Positions 16,398 to 23,669 of a stretch of DNA of 36,938 nt are shown piece by piece; position 1 is the stretch's first letter; every line of letters begins with the position of its first letter. The notes beneath the pieces are model-generated. The model was not told the origin of the DNA. It made no database searches and saw only the letters and a list, made by a program, of their open reading frames with translations. The stretch covers positions 1 to 36,938 of the forward strand of contig LNDQ01000155.1 in the NCBI GenBank assembly GCA_001464695.1, written 5' to 3'. The DNA is from Betaproteobacteria bacterium Ga0077523. Lineage in GTDB: Bacteria > Pseudomonadota > Gammaproteobacteria > Burkholderiales > Ga0077523. The position numbers were made by a program, and so were the translations under genes.

Positions 16398-17720
16398 CTA
16401 TTCTTTCAGGGAACGCGGGGTGCGGCGCCGGCGCCAGCCGAGATACTGCCGCATCAGGGGCTGTGCGGTGATTCCATGTACCACGATCGACGCCGCCACG
16501 GTCCACAATGTCAGAGAAACGACCGTGACCGCGAGCTGACCGTCGAGCCCGAGGCGCAGCGCGAGCAACAGGTAGAACAACGACCCGATGCCGCGGATGC
16601 CGAACCAGGCGATCATCGCGAACTGCGGCGCCGTCAGACGCTCTCCCAACGTCGCAGGCAGGACGGACAGCGGTCGCAGCACCATGAGTACCAAGGGAAT
16701 GAACCACCACGCGGCCGGTAGTTCCGCGTAGGCCAGCATCGCGCCCAACACCAGCACCAAGGCGAGTTCCGCCAGTTTCTCCAGTTGCTCGTTGAAGCCC
16801 TGAACGGAGTCAAGCATCGTGGCGCTGGCATGGTGGGAATGCGTTGCCAGCGTTTCGTAGGAATGACCGTCGGAGTTCACTGCCGCCGGAAGTGGTCGCG
16901 TCTGTGCACGTGGCCGTTCGCGCACCCGTTGCAGCGCCAGGCCGGCCGCGAAAACCGCCAGGAACCCGGACGCCAGACTCAACTGGGCGATGCCGTAGGC
17001 CATTCCGACCAGGCCGAGGCTGAGAAACTCGTCCAGCCCCACCGCTTCGTCGTGGCGGCTGCGCAGATACACGACCAGACGTCCGGTCGCCGCACCGAGC
17101 GTACCGCCGATCGCAGCGCCACCGAACGTGGCCCACAGCAGGTCGATGCTCCACCATCGAACGAGACCCGTTCCCAGGTCGTGCAGGCCGAGCAATCCGA
17201 GTCCCAGCATCACGAACGGGAACGCCGCGCCATCGTTGAGCCCGCCTTCGCCCGCGAGGCTGAAGCCGAGTCGATCGGGGCGGGTCCCAGGGTCGGATCG
17301 CACGCCGGCGGCGAGTACGGGATCGGTTGGCGCCAGGATCGCGCCCAGCAGCACGGCGGCGCCGAGCGGCAGGTCGAGGAGCCAAACGCCGATGGCGGCG
17401 ATCATTGCCACCATGGTACCCATCGAGACGAAGGCAAGACGCAGCGGCAGACGCCAGCGGCGGTCGCGCAAGGGAACGCCGAGCTGCAAGCCGACGGCAA
17501 ACAGCGAAATCAGCAACGCCAGTTCGGCGACCGCTTCCAGCACCCCGGCGTACTGGAAAGGGTCGGGTGTCAGGACATTCGTCGCCCACGGGCCCAGCAC
17601 TGCGCCGAGCGCCAGGTAGACCATCGCGCTGCTGAGCGGGAGTCGGCCCAGCAACGAGCCTGCAAGCACCATGGTGACCAGCAGCGCGCCGACGGCCAGC
17701 GACCACTCTGCTAGGGACAT
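16398..17720 (-). CDS. CPA1-type cation:proton antiporter
   Basis: A 440-residue inner-membrane protein with about twelve hydrophobic helices, of the Na+(K+)/H+ exchanger family. The ion-site motif APTDPVLA is at residues 130-137 and the CPA1-type Asn-Asp pair is at residues 162-163 (EGGLNDGAAFP). A hydrophilic loop (about residues 270-305) contains a His-rich stretch (HSYETLATHSHHAS), which could affect pH or metal response; that is speculation. It likely exchanges Na+ or K+ for protons under salt or alkaline stress. It is followed ten bases later by the serine peptidase gene. Confidence 0.92.
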   Translation of the reverse strand: MSLAEWSLAVGALLVTMVLAGSLLGRLPLSSAMVYLALGAVLGPWATNVLTPDPFQYAGVLEAVAELALLISLFAVGLQLGVPLRDRRWRLPLRLAFVSMGTMVAMIAAIGVWLLDLPLGAAVLLGAILAPTDPVLAAGVRSDPGTRPDRLGFSLAGEGGLNDGAAFPFVMLGLGLLGLHDLGTGLVRWWSIDLLWATFGGAAIGGTLGAATGRLVVYLRSRHDEAVGLDEFLSLGLVGMAYGIAQLSLASGFLAVFAAGLALQRVRERPRAQTRPLPAAVNSDGHSYETLATHSHHASATMLDSVQGFNEQLEKLAELALVLVLGAMLAYAELPAAWWFIPLVLMVLRPLSVLPATLGERLTAPQFAMIAWFGIRGIGSLFYLLLALRLGLDGQLAVTVVSLTLWTVAASIVVHGITAQPLMRQYLGWRRRRTPRSLKE

Positions 17721-17782
17721 CGGGCAGAACCACGACGTTGCAACGGATCGGGTGCTCCAGCGCGATGGATGGCCGGACGTGC

Positions 17783-17805
17783 AAAAGGCCTGCAGTGGCA
17801 GGCCT
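17783..17805 (-). terminator. Rho-independent terminator of the gene at 17830-18381
   Basis: On the minus strand an AGGCCTGC/GCAGGCCT stem with loop CACT is followed by TTTT. It begins 24 bases after the stop codon of the C-x10-C repeat protein. The hairpin is compact and the T run short, but position and orientation fit. Confidence 0.7.
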
Positions 17806-17829
17806 CTTGATTCGCTGCAATGATGAAGT

Positions 17830-18381
17830 TCAGCTCTTGCCGAACTTCAGTTTGGCGGCTGCCACGCAGTCGTCCTTGGACGAGCCTGACATGGCGTCGC
17901 ACTTCTCGGCGGCAACCTTGAAGTCGGCGTCGCGCTTCTCCGCGGTAGCGTCCTTGTGGGCTTCGCCGATCTGCATGCCGAGCTTGGCGTCGGCCAGCGC
18001 CTTGGTTTCGACCGCCTTGGCTTCCGTGATGCACACGTCCTTGACGTTGCCCGCCATGTCGTCGCACTTCTCCCTGGCGATCGAATAGGCCGCCTGCGCC
18101 CGGGCCACCAGCAGCTTGTTGCCATCGGTGGTCTTGTTGGTATGAGCGTACTCGAGTTCGGCCCGCGCGATCTTCTGCTTGCCCTTCGCTTCCTCGACGC
18201 AGATGTCGAGCGTGTTGCCGGCAAGCTTGCTGCACGTGACCATGTCCGCCTTGTAGTCCACGTCGATGCGGGACTTGTCGGCCTTGTACTCGGTCTTGGT
18301 CATGGTGGCGGCGTGAGCCAGGGGCAGGGCCGCAAGGCAGGCGATGGCGAGTGAAGTCTTGAAACTGAGCAGTCTGTTCAT
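17830..18381 (-). CDS. Periplasmic protein with three C-x10-C repeats
   Basis: A 183-residue exported protein with a Sec signal peptide (residues 1-24, cleavage after LAHA). The mature part has three similar units of about 55 residues, each carrying two cysteines exactly eleven positions apart: Cys50/Cys61, Cys106/Cys117 and Cys161/Cys172. The core wording is CSKLAGNTLDIC, CDDMAGNVKDVC and CDAMSGSSKDDC, each followed by an Ala/Lys-rich helix (EEAKGK, TEAKAV, AAAKLK). This suggests a helical array of disulfide-clasped hairpins. I do not recognise a named family. AAGGA lies upstream of the ATG at 18381, and a terminator follows the gene. Confidence 0.88.
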   Translation of the reverse strand: MNRLLSFKTSLAIACLAALPLAHAATMTKTEYKADKSRIDVDYKADMVTCSKLAGNTLDICVEEAKGKQKIARAELEYAHTNKTTDGNKLLVARAQAAYSIAREKCDDMAGNVKDVCITEAKAVETKALADAKLGMQIGEAHKDATAEKRDADFKVAAEKCDAMSGSSKDDCVAAAKLKFGKS

Positions 18382-18556
18382 GAAGGTCCTTCCAGTGGAT
18401 CGAAGCGGGTAGGGTGCGAGGCGTTCGTGCCACCGGTGGTGGTGCGTCGGCGTCACGCTGATCGAGCGAAACTGCGGCTGTCATGCAACCTCGGAATCGG
18501 ACGGTGAGCATGGACCGGGCGCCGCGCCGCGGGCAGCGGACTGCGGCGCCAACCGA

Positions 18557-18574
18557 CGTAGTCGATGTCCTACG
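18557..18574 (+). promoter_or_regulatory. Candidate regulator site b (perfect inverted repeat CGTAG-N8-CTACG)
   Basis: This is the most symmetrical of six related sites: CGTAG and CTACG separated by eight bases (TCGATGTC). The 5-N8-5 geometry equals that of the GacA box (TGTAA-N8-TTACA) known from Pseudomonas. It lies 260 bases upstream of the receiver gene and 176 bases upstream of the divergent gene at 18381. Confidence 0.45.
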
Positions 18575-18656
18575 ACGTCGAGGTACTTGCGCCAACCCTT
18601 GCTCCTCTTCGGAAGGGCGACGAACAAACGAGTGGCACGACCAGCTGCCTGGCCGA

Positions 18657-18674
18657 CATAGAATCCGTCCTACG
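18657..18674 (+). promoter_or_regulatory. Candidate regulator site c (CATAG-N8-CTACG)
   Basis: This is a near-symmetrical copy with the N8 ending in GTC, located 160 bases upstream of the receiver gene and exactly 100 bases from site b. The half CTACG is identical to that of site b. Confidence 0.42.
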
Positions 18675-18833
18675 ACGAGAAGCACCGTCAGCCGACTTTG
18701 CTCCCGTGCCGTCGGCCGCATTCTCACGGCGAGTTCCGTGCTCCTCGCATCGTGGCGGGAAGTTTCGAATCGGCAGCGACGGCGCGGGGGGCACCAGTCG
18801 GGGTCCCCGCGCTCAACGGAATCCTCCCATTCA

Positions 18834-19244
18834 ATGCGTCCGCTCAAGACCTACCTCGTCGAAGACAGTCCGGTGATTCGCGACGACCTGATCGCCGCCC
18901 TGGAAGAGCTGGTGCCTGTCGAAGTCGTCGGTAGTGCCGAGGACGAGTCGTCCGCGGTTGCGTGGCTCGCGCAGTCGCGGCAGGAGGTCGACCTGGTCAT
19001 CGTGGACATCTTTCTCAGGGGTGGCTCCGGTCTTGGCGTTCTGAGGGCCGTGAGGGCGTGCCTGCCGAGTACCAACGTGATCGTGCTATCCAACTACGCC
19101 ACCGATGAGATGCGTCGCAACTGCCTGGCATTGGGGGCTGATCGCGTGTTCGACAAGTCGAACGAACTCGAGGCCCTGCTCCTGTATTGCGAGCGCCTGG
19201 CAATCGACGGGTGTGGGAGCGAAGGTCTGGGTGCGCCGGTGTGA
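18834..19244 (+). CDS. Stand-alone receiver domain response regulator
   Basis: A 136-residue CheY-like protein without an output domain. The acidic pocket (Glu10, Asp11), phospho-acceptor Asp58 (LVIVDIFLRGGSG), Ser86 (VIVLSNY) and Lys108 (VFDKSNE) are all present, so it should be phosphorylatable. It sits 21 bases from the convergent end of the NarL-type regulator gene and near the CHASE3 kinase, so it may share or buffer the phosphate of that kinase; this is inference from position. The short C-terminal tail (about 20 residues) has no recognisable motif. The ATG at 18834 was chosen because the fold begins there. Confidence 0.9.
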   Translation: MRPLKTYLVEDSPVIRDDLIAALEELVPVEVVGSAEDESSAVAWLAQSRQEVDLVIVDIFLRGGSGLGVLRAVRACLPSTNVIVLSNYATDEMRRNCLALGADRVFDKSNELEALLLYCERLAIDGCGSEGLGAPV

Positions 19245-19265
19245 CGCACCGCGATTCGACGGCAG

Positions 19266-19895
19266 CTACTGGATCAGACCGTTCTTCAGTGCGTAGTAGG
19301 TCAGATCGCTGTTGGAGGCAAGATGCATCTTCTCCATCACCCGCGTGCGGTAGGTGCTGACCGTCTTGACGCTGAGGCACATGCCCTCGGCCATGTGACC
19401 GATGGTCTCGCCTCGGGCCAGTCGCAGGAATACCTGCAGTTCGCGCTTCGACAACTGCTCGTGAAGCGGCTTGTCGCTGCCGCCCAAGCCCTCCGCCAGG
19501 TGTTCCGCGACGCCGACGGTGATGTACTTGCGGCCGCGCGAAACCGTGCGGATCGCCTTGACGATCTCTTCCGGGTCGCAGTCCTTGTTGAGATAGCCGC
19601 TGGCCCCGGCGCGCAGCAGCGTGATCGCATAGTGCTCTTCAGGGAAACCGCTCAGGATGAGCACCGGGAGGTCGGGCACGCGTGCCCTGATCGCGGCGAG
19701 GGCGTCGATACCACTCTGGTCCGGCATGGAAATGTCCATGACCATCACGTCGATCCCGCCACCGCGGACGATGGCGAGCGCCTCGCGGCCGTCGCCCGCT
19801 TCCGCGACGACGTTGAAGTCCGGTTGGTCGGCGAAGAACTGCCGCAGTCCGGCACGGACCAAGGCATGGTCGTCGACGATGGCAATCCGGATCAT
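19266..19895 (-). CDS. NarL/FixJ-type response regulator
   Basis: A 209-residue two-domain regulator. The receiver (residues 1-120) has Asp8-Asp9, phospho-acceptor Asp54 (VMVMDISMPDQSG), Ser82 and Lys104 (GYLNKD). The LuxR-type DNA-binding domain (about 145-205) contains LSKRELQVFLRLARGETIGH and the recognition region LSVKTVSTYRTRVMEKM. It is divergent from the CHASE3 histidine kinase with a spacer of about 50 bases, so they form a two-component pair. The ATG at 19895 matches the family start (MIRIAIVDDH); an ATG at 19919 with a closer AAGG is an alternative. It is the best local candidate to bind the 5-N8-5 sites. Confidence 0.93.
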   Translation of the reverse strand: MIRIAIVDDHALVRAGLRQFFADQPDFNVVAEAGDGREALAIVRGGGIDVMVMDISMPDQSGIDALAAIRARVPDLPVLILSGFPEEHYAITLLRAGASGYLNKDCDPEEIVKAIRTVSRGRKYITVGVAEHLAEGLGGSDKPLHEQLSKRELQVFLRLARGETIGHMAEGMCLSVKTVSTYRTRVMEKMHLASNSDLTYYALKNGLIQ

Positions 19896-19948
19896 GATCT
19901 CGAGCTCATGCCGAATCATCCCACCTTTCAGGTGAGGGGGTCTGAATA

Positions 19949-21304
19949 ATGGATGTACTCACCGTCGTCAGACGCAGTCCCATCGTCCTCCCGCTGGCGT
20001 TGTTCGCTGCGGGGGCGATGGTGTTCATCAGCGAAGCTTCGTACTGGCGCTCGATCGACTCGCTCGACGCCATGGGTACGATCGGCGCCGCGCGTGCGAG
20101 CATCCATGGGTTGAAGGAGAGCATCCTGGACGCCGAGACCGCTCAACGCGACTACCTGCTTACCGGGCGCAAGGAGCTCCTGCAGGCGTTCGACAGTGCC
20201 CTTGGGGACGTGGAGGAGACCTTTCGCGTGCTCGATCGACACTATGGCGAGGACCCGGACCCCAGGGCGGTGCTCGCGCAACTGCGCGCCGCGACTGCCA
20301 CGTTGCTGGCCAGGCTCGCCGCGGCAATCCGCAGGCACGATGAAGGCAATGCCAACGCGACCACGGGCGCCAGTGTCAGTGATATCGGACGTCCGCAGGA
20401 GGAGATCGTCCGTGCTCTCAGCGCAAAGCTGCTGGAGCATGAGGCAGCGAATGTCACGACCAGCCGCGACGAACTCTATCGCACGCTGATGCTCGGCCGC
20501 ATGGGCGTGGCGGTGTTGAGCGGCATCAGCTTGCTGGCGATGTTCATGTACCTGCGACAGTCCCTGGCGCTGGCGGCGCAACGGCGGGGGCAGCAGCGAC
20601 TGGTGCAATCCGAACATGATCGACTCGAGATCGAAGTGATCCACCGCACGGAGCAACTGACGGAATTGATGCAACACCTGCAAACGGCGCGCGAGGACGA
20701 GCGCAGTCGTCTTGCACGTGACCTGCACGACGAGCTCGGTGCACTGCTCACCTCGGCCAAGCTCGACGCGGCCCGCATCAAGCCGCGACTTGCGGGCGTG
20801 GCCCCCGAGGCCCTGGAGCGCCTCGCGCATCTGGTCGCGACGCTGGACAGCGTCATCGCCCTCAAGCGGCGCATCATCGAAGACCTGCGACCCTCGGCGC
20901 TCATCCACCTGGGGCTGGTGGCGACGCTCGAGATTCTCGCGCGCGAGTTCGCCGAGCGTTCCGGCATCCAGGTGCATTGCTCGATGGTGCCGGTCAAGCT
21001 GGGCGCAGCCGCCGAGCTGACGGTCTATCGCCTGGTGCAGGAAGCCATCACCAACATCACGAAGTACGCGAAAGCGTCCCATGTCTGGTTGAGCCTGAGT
21101 TCGCGCGACGGTCGGGTGGAGGTCTCGGTGCGCGACGACGGCGTCGGATTCGACACCCGTTCGAAACTGCGCTCGGCCTACGGACTGGTCGGCATGCGGT
21201 ATCGAGTGGAAGCCGAGCACGGCACCTTGTCGCTCGAGTCCGCACCCGGCAAAGGTACGGCGATCCTGGTGAAGCTGCCCGAATCTGCGCTGCCCGTCGC
21301 CTGA
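19949..21304 (+). CDS. CHASE3 sensor histidine kinase (NarX-like HisKA_3 type)
   Basis: A 451-residue membrane kinase. Membrane helices lie at about residues 12-28 and 184-202; between them a periplasmic CHASE3 domain carries ESILDAETAQRDYLLTGRKE. A coiled coil (about 205-250) leads to a HisKA_3 dimerisation domain with phospho-acceptor His260 (RDLHDELGALL). The ATPase domain has Asn369 (QEAITNITKYAKA), DDGVGF (396-401) and GLVGMRYRV. This kinase class works with NarL-type regulators, and the divergent gene is one. The signal sensed is unknown; CHASE3 domains occur in many stress-sensing kinases. Confidence 0.95.
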   Translation: MDVLTVVRRSPIVLPLALFAAGAMVFISEASYWRSIDSLDAMGTIGAARASIHGLKESILDAETAQRDYLLTGRKELLQAFDSALGDVEETFRVLDRHYGEDPDPRAVLAQLRAATATLLARLAAAIRRHDEGNANATTGASVSDIGRPQEEIVRALSAKLLEHEAANVTTSRDELYRTLMLGRMGVAVLSGISLLAMFMYLRQSLALAAQRRGQQRLVQSEHDRLEIEVIHRTEQLTELMQHLQTAREDERSRLARDLHDELGALLTSAKLDAARIKPRLAGVAPEALERLAHLVATLDSVIALKRRIIEDLRPSALIHLGLVATLEILAREFAERSGIQVHCSMVPVKLGAAAELTVYRLVQEAITNITKYAKASHVWLSLSSRDGRVEVSVRDDGVGFDTRSKLRSAYGLVGMRYRVEAEHGTLSLESAPGKGTAILVKLPESALPVA

Positions 21305-21512
21305 ATCGCGGCGGTGGCGCAAGGCGATCTGCGGCATATGTTCGACGCCGTACAGATCGATGCCCCGATGGCGTGGGATAAGAGTGCTGTGCACGAGACC
21401 ACGAAACGATCGCCGTTCGCGTGGCGTCCGGCATTCGATCCGGTCTCGATGCTGTCACCTACGCCGTCACGGACGAACCCGTCACGAACGGCGCCAGCTC
21501 GAGGAGCAGATC

Positions 21513-21764
21513 ATGCGTTTGGCCACTTGGATCGTGGGTGCAGGGCTACTGGCCCTGTCGGTATCGGTTTCTGCAGGTGAGTTCAACAACGAATGCAGTT
21601 GGGGGCTCGCCAACGACAAGCACGTGAAGACCGATTGCAAGGTCTACGCAGTCCGTGAAGACGGCAAGACCTATTGCTTCAGCAACGACAAGGCGATGGA
21701 AGCCTTCATGAAGGACGTTCCCGTCAACATGAAGAAGGCCAAGGAAGTCTTCGGCCGCGCGTAG
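21513..21764 (+). CDS. Small exported YHS-like protein
   Basis: An 83-residue protein with a signal peptide (residues 1-21, cleavage after VSAG or SVSA). The mature part, with Cys28, Cys42 and Cys55, has a YHS-like pattern: DGKTYCFSNDKAMEAFMKD followed by a Pro and a Lys-rich helix. YHS domains are found in metal-handling proteins, but this copy is unusual, so metal binding is only possible. GAGGAG lies upstream of the ATG at 21513. A CTACG half-site occurs at 21459-21463, too weak to call as a regulatory site. Confidence 0.82.
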   Translation: MRLATWIVGAGLLALSVSVSAGEFNNECSWGLANDKHVKTDCKVYAVREDGKTYCFSNDKAMEAFMKDVPVNMKKAKEVFGRA

Positions 21765-21833
21765 CCGCTCGATACGCGACGGGGAGTGACGGCCGCACGT
21801 CCGCTGTCGCTTCCCTCCAACCCGGACCAACCC

Positions 21834-22001
21834 ATGCTGCACTACGCAGTCGTGTTTTTCGTCATCGCGTTGATCGCATCCGTATTCGGCTTCGGCGGCA
21901 TCGCCGTCAGTGCTGCCGGGATCGCCAGGATTCTCTTTGTCGTGTTCGCGATCCTGGCCGTGGCCAGCGTCGTCTACGCCCTCGTCAAGACGAACGAATG
22001 A
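21834..22001 (+). CDS. DUF1328 small membrane protein
   Basis: A 55-residue protein of two hydrophobic helices separated by a glycine-rich turn ([19 protein letters not shown]), matching the DUF1328/YtjA family. Members are small inner-membrane proteins of unknown function, frequent beside stress genes. The ATG at 21834 was chosen because MLHYAVVFF is the conserved family start; the ribosome site is weak. It stands 69 bases after the YHS-like gene and 76 before the YqjD-like gene. Confidence 0.9.
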   Translation: MLHYAVVFFVIALIASVFGFGGIAVSAAGIARILFVVFAILAVASVVYALVKTNE

Positions 22002-22077
22002 CCGCCGGCCCCGATCCTGCAGCTGCAGCAAGTCGGTGACGACCCCCTGAACCGCAAATCGCTACGGAGAAACATTC

Positions 22078-22458
22078 ATGATCGCAGGAAAATCTCTCGA
22101 CCAACCCAACAGCATCGCCGATGCGGCTGCGCAGTCGGCCGACCACGCCATCAAGGCGACGCAACGCGTCGCGAACGAAGCGCTCGACACGCTCGCCGGC
22201 TCCGTGCAGGGCATGCGGCAGCAGGCCACCCCGTTGCTCAATCGTGCATCCGACGAGGCCGAAGCCCTCGTGCAGCACGGTGCCGATGCGCTGCGCGAGA
22301 CGGCGAAGCAGCTGCGGCACAAGGCCCGACACGCATCCGAGACCACGGTGAGCTACATCAAGCACGAACCGGTCAAGGCGATGTTGATCGCCGCTGCGAC
22401 GGGGGCTGCCCTGATGGCGTTGATCAGTCTCATGCATCGTTCTCGAGACCGCAGCTGA
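22078..22458 (+). CDS. YqjD/ElaB-like (DUF883) membrane-anchored protein
   Basis: A 126-residue protein, mostly helical and Ala/Gln-rich (about residues 10-90), then the conserved YIKHEPVKAMLIAAATGAAL and a single C-terminal membrane helix ending in basic residues. E. coli YqjD and ElaB tether ribosomes to the inner membrane in stationary phase; similar function is inferred here. GGAG precedes the ATG at 22078. It heads a three-gene operon (22078-23493) that ends at a strong terminator. Confidence 0.9.
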   Translation: MIAGKSLDQPNSIADAAAQSADHAIKATQRVANEALDTLAGSVQGMRQQATPLLNRASDEAEALVQHGADALRETAKQLRHKARHASETTVSYIKHEPVKAMLIAAATGAALMALISLMHRSRDRS

Positions 22459-22519
22459 GATCCTTCAGGTCCGGACGGACGCCGGATCGGGCATCCGCGT
22501 CGATGGACAAGCACTCGTG

Positions 22520-22903
22520 ATGCACCCTCTGTTTCGACTGATCACGGCCGAACCGCTGCTGCTTGCGCAGCACGCGGAGGCGTACGCCGAGCTGGTGGCT
22601 GCGGAGATCGGTGGCTTGTCGGCCTCTTGGAAGCGGCGGGTGATTCTGAACGGGGTGGCAGTGTGTTGTCTCGGCGTGGCTGCAAGCCTGGCCGGCGTCG
22701 CGCTCATGTTGTGGGCCGTCATGCCCGCGGCGCAGATTCATGCGGCGTGGGCGTTGTTCGTTGCACCGCTGGCGCCGTTCGTCCTGGCTGCAGGATGCCT
22801 GCTGGCCGCGCGCGTGCGGGTCGACGGCGGTGCCGCATTTGACCGGATCCGCGAGCAGGTGAAGGCCGATCTCGCGATGTTGCGCGCGGTGAGCGATCCA
22901 TGA
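22520..22903 (+). CDS. YqjE-like two-helix membrane protein (phage-holin-superfamily fold)
   Basis: A 127-residue inner-membrane protein with two hydrophobic helices (about residues 46-66 and 74-94), flanked by an amphipathic N-terminus (LLAQHAEAYAELVAAEI) and a basic C-terminal tail. This matches the YqjE position and topology in the yqjD-yqjE-yqjK set; such proteins are often auto-labelled phage holin family, but nothing phage-like is nearby. An adjacent GTG one codon earlier is an alternative start. The stop overlaps the next ATG (ATGA). Confidence 0.82.
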   Translation: MHPLFRLITAEPLLLAQHAEAYAELVAAEIGGLSASWKRRVILNGVAVCCLGVAASLAGVALMLWAVMPAAQIHAAWALFVAPLAPFVLAAGCLLAARVRVDGGAAFDRIREQVKADLAMLRAVSDP

Positions 22904-23493
22904 GCGCCATCCTGTCCGCGCCGTCGGTCGCGGGACAGGCTTCGCGCGTCGCTGCCGCGGCAGCGGCAAATCGCACTTCCCTCACCCCGGAGGACCGGTT
23001 GGCGCTGTCGCGCGAGCGCTTGCGGCGGGCGCTGCAAGGCGAGTCCGACCCGCAACGCGAAACCGGGCGTGACGCAGCCCGCGGTCCCCTGACAGCCGCG
23101 ATCGACGGCATCAAGGCGATGATTCCCGGAGCGGGCATCCTGGCCGACACGCTGCGCGGCTGGTGGGAAGAGCAACCGCTGCGCCTTGCCGGCAAGCTTG
23201 CCTTCGATGCCGCGACCGCGGGCGTGCGGCCGGTGGCGCGACGCAACCCGCTGGGCTTGATCGCCGTCGCCTTCCTGCTGGGCGGCGTGATCGCCTGGAG
23301 CCGGCCCTGGAAATGGATGCTCAGCTCGACAATGTTCGCGGCACTGACGTCGCAACTCGTCCGCAAGGGGGCGACCCGTGTCCCGATCGGATCGTGGCTG
23401 GATGTCGTGCTGTGGGTCTTGCGGCGCGAGGACGAGAACGCAGCAGCGCCGGGCGGGCGCCCGGGTTCGAAGGGCCGCAAGCGCCAGGATTGA
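22900..23493 (+). CDS. Hypothetical membrane protein of the YqjD-YqjE operon
   Basis: A 197-residue protein that starts within the YqjE-like stop (ATGA). The N-terminal 60 residues are Ala-rich and polar with a basic helix (SRERLRRALQG). One clear hydrophobic segment (about residues 116-132, PLGLIAVAFLLGGVIAW) is followed by a second, weaker one (about 140-155); the C-terminus is Arg/Gly-rich. It occupies the place of yqjK but is longer and not recognisably related. Function is unknown; operon position suggests a partner of the YqjD/YqjE-like pair. Confidence 0.8.
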   Translation: MSAILSAPSVAGQASRVAAAAAANRTSLTPEDRLALSRERLRRALQGESDPQRETGRDAARGPLTAAIDGIKAMIPGAGILADTLRGWWEEQPLRLAGKLAFDAATAGVRPVARRNPLGLIAVAFLLGGVIAWSRPWKWMLSSTMFAALTSQLVRKGATRVPIGSWLDVVLWVLRREDENAAAPGGRPGSKGRKRQD

Positions 23494-23577
23494 GTCTCAC
23501 ACCGGCCCCGCGTCCCGGACAGCTCTCGCGACTGTGCAACACCGGGCAATTTCCTCCCGATCGGGGTCGGATTCAAA

Positions 23578-23603
23578 GGCGCGACTCGTCGCGCCGCTTT
23601 TTT
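23578..23603 (+). terminator. Rho-independent terminator of the YqjD-like operon
   Basis: A GGCGCGA-CTCG-TCGCGCC stem-loop is followed by GC and six T residues, 85 bases after the last stop codon. This is the clearest intrinsic terminator in the window. It separates the operon from the convergent diguanylate cyclase gene. Confidence 0.9.
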
Positions 23604-23669
23604 GCGCACTTCCGCGACGCCGCCATGGGGCTTGCGCGAGCCACCGGATCGATGTGTCGGACGCCCGCC

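Larger units (their letters stand above)
18382..18833. other. Gene-free spacer with two candidate regulatory sites
   Basis: These 452 bases lie between the divergent C-x10-C repeat gene and the receiver gene. No coding sequence was credible: open frames here are short or arginine-rich and lack family features. The spacer holds candidate sites b (18557-18574) and c (18657-18674), exactly 100 bases apart. Promoters for both flanking genes presumably lie here, but no strong sigma-70 boxes were found. Confidence 0.6.

Noticed and set aside
16785..17714. Plus-strand frame of 309 codons
   Set aside because: It is antisense to the CPA1 antiporter, which has the TDP and ND ion-site motifs.
21446..21463. 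Possible seventh 5-N8-5 site (TCGAT-N8-CTACG)
   Set aside because: The GTC is shifted by one base, the left half does not match, and it lies only 50 bases from the start codon.
22520..22903. Possible prophage remnant, because of the holin-like topology
   Set aside because: The protein fits the YqjE role in a YqjD-like operon, and no integrase, structural or lysis gene is nearby.
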